DNA from: Heterostelium album PN500
Lineage: Eukaryota > Evosea > Eumycetozoa > Acytosteliales > Acytosteliaceae
NCBI RefSeq assembly: GCF_000004825.1
Contig: NW_008805075.1
Span: 63,788-127,787, forward strand
Reading direction: 5' to 3'
DNA length: 64,000 nt
Below the pieces are notes generated by a model. It saw only the letters and a list, made by a program, of their open reading frames with translations, had not been told where the DNA came from and searched no databases. Made by a program: the position numbers and the translations under genes. The first letter of the stretch is position 1; every line of letters begins with the position of its first letter. Shown here piece after piece: positions 59,984 to 64,000 of the stretch.

Positions 59984-61066
59984 TTTTTTATTTACAATAT
60001 TTATAACTACTACTATTATTAAATGAAATTTTTAAATTAATTAATCTTTATGATAAGATCAATTTTGTATTATTATAAATAAATTATATAAAATTGGATC
60101 AAAAATACAAAAAAAAAGACTTTGAACTATGAAAATGAAATATTTGGATTTCCTCAATATTCAACTTGAAGAGTGAGTGAACAACAAGAATAATATTAAT
60201 AATGATAATTTAATTAATATATTTTTTTAAATAATAATATTATTATTTTAATTCAATTGGAGTTTCACTAACATCATTGCCATAACCATAGTACATTGCA
60301 TATGCATTAATTTTTAATACAGAAAAAACATAACAAATAATAAAAAAAATAAATTAAAAATAATAATAAAGCAAATGCGAGATGATGATGTTGTTGTTGT
60401 TTTTTATTGATAATGATAATTCATAGTGGAGTAACAATATCTATCCGATTAAAATATCATTATAAAAGAATTGCATATGCTAGCGCACCTTTTGAATGAT
60501 CCTTATTAAAACACCCAACTACTTTACTTTATTTTAATTTTATTATATGTTTGTTGTTCACCAACCCAATAATCGATGAGTGGAAATGAAATGTAAATGA
60601 ACCACAATCTATATAGCAATGGATGAATAATAATACAAATGTATTTTTAATTATTATAAAAAAAAACACTAAAATTAATTTTCATTGTATAATGTATCAA
60701 TAGCACTCTTTTCACTCGCGATCACAAAGTGGAATGGAAGGAAGTAATATAAAATGAATGAATGAAAAAACAGTGGTGATGAGTTAGTGTGTTTTTGTTT
60801 TGCTATCAGTGTGTGATCTAGTTGATTGATTGTCATGATGTGTGGTTTAGTTTCATATGCAAAATGTTTTGCATTCACGTGATTTGATTTGATTTGATTT
60901 TGAGAGTTTATAAATATTGAAAGAAAATGTAAGATTTTAAGAGATGTTACAATCTATTTACTATTGACCAAAAAACTAAAACAACAATAACAATAACTCT
61001 TAAAAACACTACAATTAACTATATTATTTTATTCATGAATTGTTCTTACTCTCTTTATTTTATTTT
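59984..61066. other. AT-rich intergenic region
   Basis: Promoter of the Gly-rich secreted protein gene and 3' flank of the OXLD1-like gene. The minus-strand ORF at 60675-60878 has no family match or good context and is not supported. Confidence 0.5.
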
Positions 61067-61684
61067 TTAGGAACTTGCAATGGAAGTACCAATATCTATT
61101 TTTAGCTGTTCATCTTGCTTCTCTTGTTTTAATTTCTGTTGTTGTTCTTGTTTCTTCTTTTGAAGTGCAAAGAATCGTTCCATTTTCATAAAGAATTGCA
61201 TTGGATCTTCGTTTTCGTCTGATGTCAGCAGAGGCTCGTCCGGTAGGTTAGGGTTAATCTCTTTCATCTTCAAGTTGTATTGTTCCAACTCATCGAAATA
61301 GCTATCCCAAACGCAATGTGCACACCCATTACCACAACAATTCGTTGGTATCACTGGTTGTAAGGGTAATTGTTGTTGTGAATCTATATTATTACTTATA
61401 CTACTATTGCTACTACTATTGCTACTACTAAAAGGTCTTTGATAATATTCGAAATTTAAAAAACTATTACTATTTACATTATTACGATTACTATCAATAG
61501 CTATTGTTATATTATTACTATTGATGAAACTACTTTTATTATATATACATGTCGATCGACGTAAACGTTTACTATTAATATTATCTTTAAATTCAATAAT
61601 GTTTTTATTTTTTAATATATGATGGTGTGCATGTGAAGATTGTTGTAACAATCGACTCAGACAACCACTAACAGGAATTATCAT
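61067..61684 (-). CDS. oxidoreductase-like domain protein (OXLD1-like)
   Basis: A single exon of 205 residues from the first ATG at 61684. The C-terminal half has the oxidoreductase-like signature CCGNGCAHCVWDSYFDEL (Cys 116, 117, 121 and 124), the whole of the small domain in human OXLD1 and its plant and fungal relatives. Human OXLD1 is mitochondrial; its chemistry is unknown despite the name. The N-terminal 110 residues are Asn/Ser/Arg-rich with a short hydrophobic start and would suit a targeting sequence plus linker. The tail is a Lys/Gln-rich helix (KKKQEQQQKLKQEKQ). Confidence 0.82.
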   Translation of the reverse strand: MIIPVSGCLSRLLQQSSHAHHHILKNKNIIEFKDNINSKRLRRSTCIYNKSSFINSNNITIAIDSNRNNVNSNSFLNFEYYQRPFSSSNSSSNSSISNNIDSQQQLPLQPVIPTNCCGNGCAHCVWDSYFDELEQYNLKMKEINPNLPDEPLLTSDENEDPMQFFMKMERFFALQKKKQEQQQKLKQEKQDEQLKIDIGTSIASS

Positions 61685-62612
61685 TATTATTAATCCAAGC
61701 AAAAAGGATAAAGAAATCTGCTTTTAAAAAAATTTTTGAAAAAAAAAAAAATCAAAAATCAATTGAAATAAATTCATTATGTAATTGTTTGTTGGATACT
61801 GATAATCAATAGGTCACTCATTCTACACCGAAATACATTGCAATAGAATAGATAATTCTATTTTATTACTTTATGAATAAACTATCTATCTATCTTAAAC
61901 AAAATAAAATAAAAATATTAATAATTTAATTTCTTTTTCGACCACACGAGAATCTCTTTTCTTCTTCTTCAAAAAAAAAAAGAATATTAAGTTTAAATTT
62001 AATACTTTGAAGTTGAACTTTGCAAACAATGTTTAAAAACAATCAAGATTTAACCAGCAAACATTCTTTTTTAAGAAAGATCAGAATTTGATTATTTTGA
62101 TTAAAAGATCCAAAGTGAACGACATGGTTACATTAAGGTAATGATCACTTAAGTGTGGTTGATTTTGGGATCAAACTTGTCATTAAAATCATGCCATTTA
62201 ATAAATTTCAACGAAGCTGTTTATTTCGTCTACCAATAAATTCATTCATTCTGTGAAAAATCAAAATATATTTTTTTTTGAGTTTATTTTTGAAATTTTT
62301 TTTGAATTGATTTATTCTTGTTCGACCCGTCGATCCAAATCTAAGAGATTTTTGAAACGTTAGTTCTAAAAATACTGATAATATCAAAATCATTTCGATC
62401 AAAAACAAAAAAAAAAGACATTTATATATTAAATTAATTTTTATTTTTGATTTGTAAAGACTTGTTCGAAAACAATCATTGGGGAAGCTCTCTCAGGACA
62501 GTAACCTTGCAAGGTTAAATTTACTTTTCTTTCCTTTTTGTTTTTTTTTTTGTAATAAAAAATAAATAAATATTTATTAAAAAAGAAATAATTATTAAAA
62601 TAATAATTGAAA
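61685..62612. other. divergent intergenic region
   Basis: It separates the OXLD1-like gene (minus) from the EGF/TIG gene (plus). It is AT-rich except for a block at 62461-62520, which holds a 16-bp palindrome. Short minus-strand ORFs (62208-62408, 62441-62635) are rejected as chance. Confidence 0.5.
62502..62517. promoter_or_regulatory. 16-bp perfect palindrome upstream of the EGF/TIG gene
   Basis: The sequence TAACCTTGCAAGGTTA is its own reverse complement and lies about 100 bp before the start codon at 62613, inside a short island of more balanced composition. It would suit a dimeric transcription-factor site. No known factor is assigned. Confidence 0.4.
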
Positions 62613-64000
62613 ATGATAAAATTAAATTTAATCATTATTTTAATTTGTATTTTACAATTTACTACTGGATCTCTTGCTCAGGTATTTGGCACCCAATATA
62701 TCAAACAATTGAGAGAGATTGATGGTACACCAATTCCCGGTATTGCCAAGGCAGAGTTCTCACCCGATTATTATTCTGGCGTTTTGAGATCGCTACTTGT
62801 TCTCACCAACACCACCAGAATCAGTATGTTCAATAGTATCCCGACACCTCTGAGCACTGATCCAATAGTAAGCACACTCTATCCAATGAGTGATGGATTC
62901 GGTACCAACCAATCGATAGCAACTTTTTTAGCTTCCAACACCGTCTATACGGAAGCTTCCACCAGCGCTATTTATTTCACTCAGAGAGTTACCACCGTTG
63001 GTAGTAATTCTTATCCAACCAACATCAACACAGTCAACAAGAACAATGCAATCTTAAGATGGGTACAAACTTCAGCAAGTTCCGGTTATTACACAGCCTT
63101 TACTTTGTTCCCACCCGGTTCGGCAACAATGTCCATTCTCCTCACTCCATGGATCTACAGTCCTACCTACCAAACCTATTCGGCATCATCTCAAACCACA
63201 TCGATTGCCACACCAATTTCCTCAAGTTCGGAAGTAGATTTTATGGTCTACGAAGCCCAGACGTTATTTGATCTCTTTGTACATGCCGACGGAGTACTCT
63301 ACCAATACTCAATTGGAGGCTTAAAGTCCACCAATGTTTTTAATTATACCGCCTCAAAGACTGCAATTGCTTATGGAAGTACGCTTATGGCTTGTACATC
63401 CGATATCAACGGAGCATACATTGAAAAATTCAACTTTGTTAACGGCCAACACAGTGTTTACAATCTCACCACCGACTTTTCCGCTTGTTTGAACATGAAC
63501 ATGGACCAAAACTATCAACAACTTTTCGTGTCCATCGCCGACAGTCAAGGTAATTTGGCATTGATCACCACCTCCTTTACCGGTTTGCATCCAACCACCT
63601 TTAAATTCACCCCAAGCGAAAAAGTTAACACCGTCAACCTCAACTCATATTCCTATGCAGTTGGAGTTGATAATTCCATCAATGTTGTCAGAGTTGCTTC
63701 TGGCATTGGTCAGATCTACACAATGACCTACAAGAACCTCTGTCCAAACCAATGTAACAACCACGGTCAATGCTTTTCCGGTGCTTGTATCTGCAGTTCC
63801 AGTTGGTTAGGTGACGATTGCTCCGTACCCAAACCTTTTATCTACACTGGTGGAACCGCACAAGTTGCCTACCTCGGAACAACCGTGGTAACCATCACAG
63901 GTGAGAGTTTTGTCAACACACCAAACAACAAAATCACAATTTGTGGTGGACAATGTCTATCAATGGTTTTCGTATCTGCGCAATCGATCATCTGTACTCT
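62613..64000 (+). CDS. secreted EGF/TIG protein, 3' end outside window
   Basis: The frame is open from ATG 62613 to the window edge (462 codons, no intron visible). Residues 1-23 are a signal peptide (LIIILICILQFTTGSLAQ). A large ectodomain without obvious repeats follows to about 370, with Thr/Ser-rich strands and several sequons. Then comes one tenascin-type EGF module (CPNQCNNHGQCFSGACICSS...WLGDDC) and the start of an IPT/TIG domain (VAYLGTTVVTITGESF, KITICGGQC). Dictyostelids have a large family of signal peptide, unique ectodomain, EGF, TIG-repeat and membrane-anchor proteins; this is the N-terminal part of one. Codon use is richer in C-ending codons than in its neighbours, which suggests high expression. 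Confidence 0.9.
   Translation, partial: MIKLNLIIILICILQFTTGSLAQVFGTQYIKQLREIDGTPIPGIAKAEFSPDYYSGVLRSLLVLTNTTRISMFNSIPTPLSTDPIVSTLYPMSDGFGTNQSIATFLASNTVYTEASTSAIYFTQRVTTVGSNSYPTNINTVNKNNAILRWVQTSASSGYYTAFTLFPPGSATMSILLTPWIYSPTYQTYSASSQTTSIATPISSSSEVDFMVYEAQTLFDLFVHADGVLYQYSIGGLKSTNVFNYTASKTAIAYGSTLMACTSDINGAYIEKFNFVNGQHSVYNLTTDFSACLNMNMDQNYQQLFVSIADSQGNLALITTSFTGLHPTTFKFTPSEKVNTVNLNSYSYAVGVDNSINVVRVASGIGQIYTMTYKNLCPNQCNNHGQCFSGACICSSSWLGDDCSVPKPFIYTGGTAQVAYLGTTVVTITGESFVNTPNNKITICGGQCLSMVFVSAQSIICT

Noticed and set aside
1-64000. CRISPR arrays, intact retroelements or prokaryotic-type defence islands
   Set aside because: No regularly spaced direct repeats and no reverse transcriptase, integrase or transposase motifs were seen; gene structure is plainly eukaryotic.

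Overview
The window is AT-rich eukaryotic nuclear DNA, almost certainly from a dictyostelid social amoeba. The signs are compact genes, short T/A-rich introns of about 50-110 bp with GTAAGT or GTATGT donors, poly-N, poly-Q and poly-S tracts in proteins, very AT-rich spacers, and families typical of the group (IPT/TIG surface proteins, RasGEFs, Sac phosphatases). The coding sequence is less AT-biased than in Dictyostelium discoideum, so a Cavenderia- or Heterostelium-like lineage is possible, but the sequence alone does not fix the genus. Exon borders below were worked out by eye from splice consensus and frame continuity; nearly all join in frame from start to stop.

Layout. 0.5-3.5 kb: a small secreted-protein gene, then a second copy of its promoter and first exon (6 differences in 279 nt), which reads in frame into a cut-off SMARCAL1-type helicase gene. 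3.8-6.4 kb: an unknown 325-residue protein and an acetyl-CoA hydrolase/CoA-transferase. 7-13.6 kb: a TFIIIC subunit (GTF3C3), a C2H2 zinc-finger protein with a (Lys-Glu)n tail, and a DAZ/Boule-like RRM protein. 16-18.5 kb: a CIA30 complex I assembly factor and a possible dead M14 carboxypeptidase. 19.6-26.3 kb: an MFSD8-like transporter, a six-exon TIG-repeat membrane protein and an ABHD1/3-type hydrolase. 26.6-30.8 kb: an INPP5F/Sac2-like phosphoinositide phosphatase. 31.4-35.3 kb: a protein kinase joined to a probable ubiquitin-like domain and long coiled coils. 36.5-40.4 kb: a GPALPP1-like protein and a beta-helix (Pmp-type) secreted protein. 40.9-45.1 kb: a RhoGAP-like plus RasGEF protein. 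47.5-52.5 kb: a divergent PRPP synthetase paralogue and an importin-13/transportin-3-like karyopherin. 54.3-58.4 kb: a mitochondrial carrier, a LYR-type small protein, SF3B6 and an Eaf7/MRGBP subunit. 58.6-64 kb: a glycine-rich secreted protein, an OXLD1-like protein and a large EGF/TIG secreted protein cut by the window edge.

The genes do not form one pathway; this is ordinary mixed chromosomal DNA. Themes that recur are surface or secreted proteins (six genes), mitochondrial proteins (CIA30, carrier, LYR, OXLD1, probably the CoA hydrolase) and phosphoinositide/small-GTPase signalling. The most notable points are the chimeric helicase ORF, a PRPP synthetase that lacks several catalytic residues, a RhoGAP-like domain without its arginine finger, the kinase-coiled-coil protein, a GC-AG intron in SF3B6, and a perfect 17-bp hairpin in an intergenic stretch. 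I found no tRNA, rRNA, CRISPR array or intact transposon.
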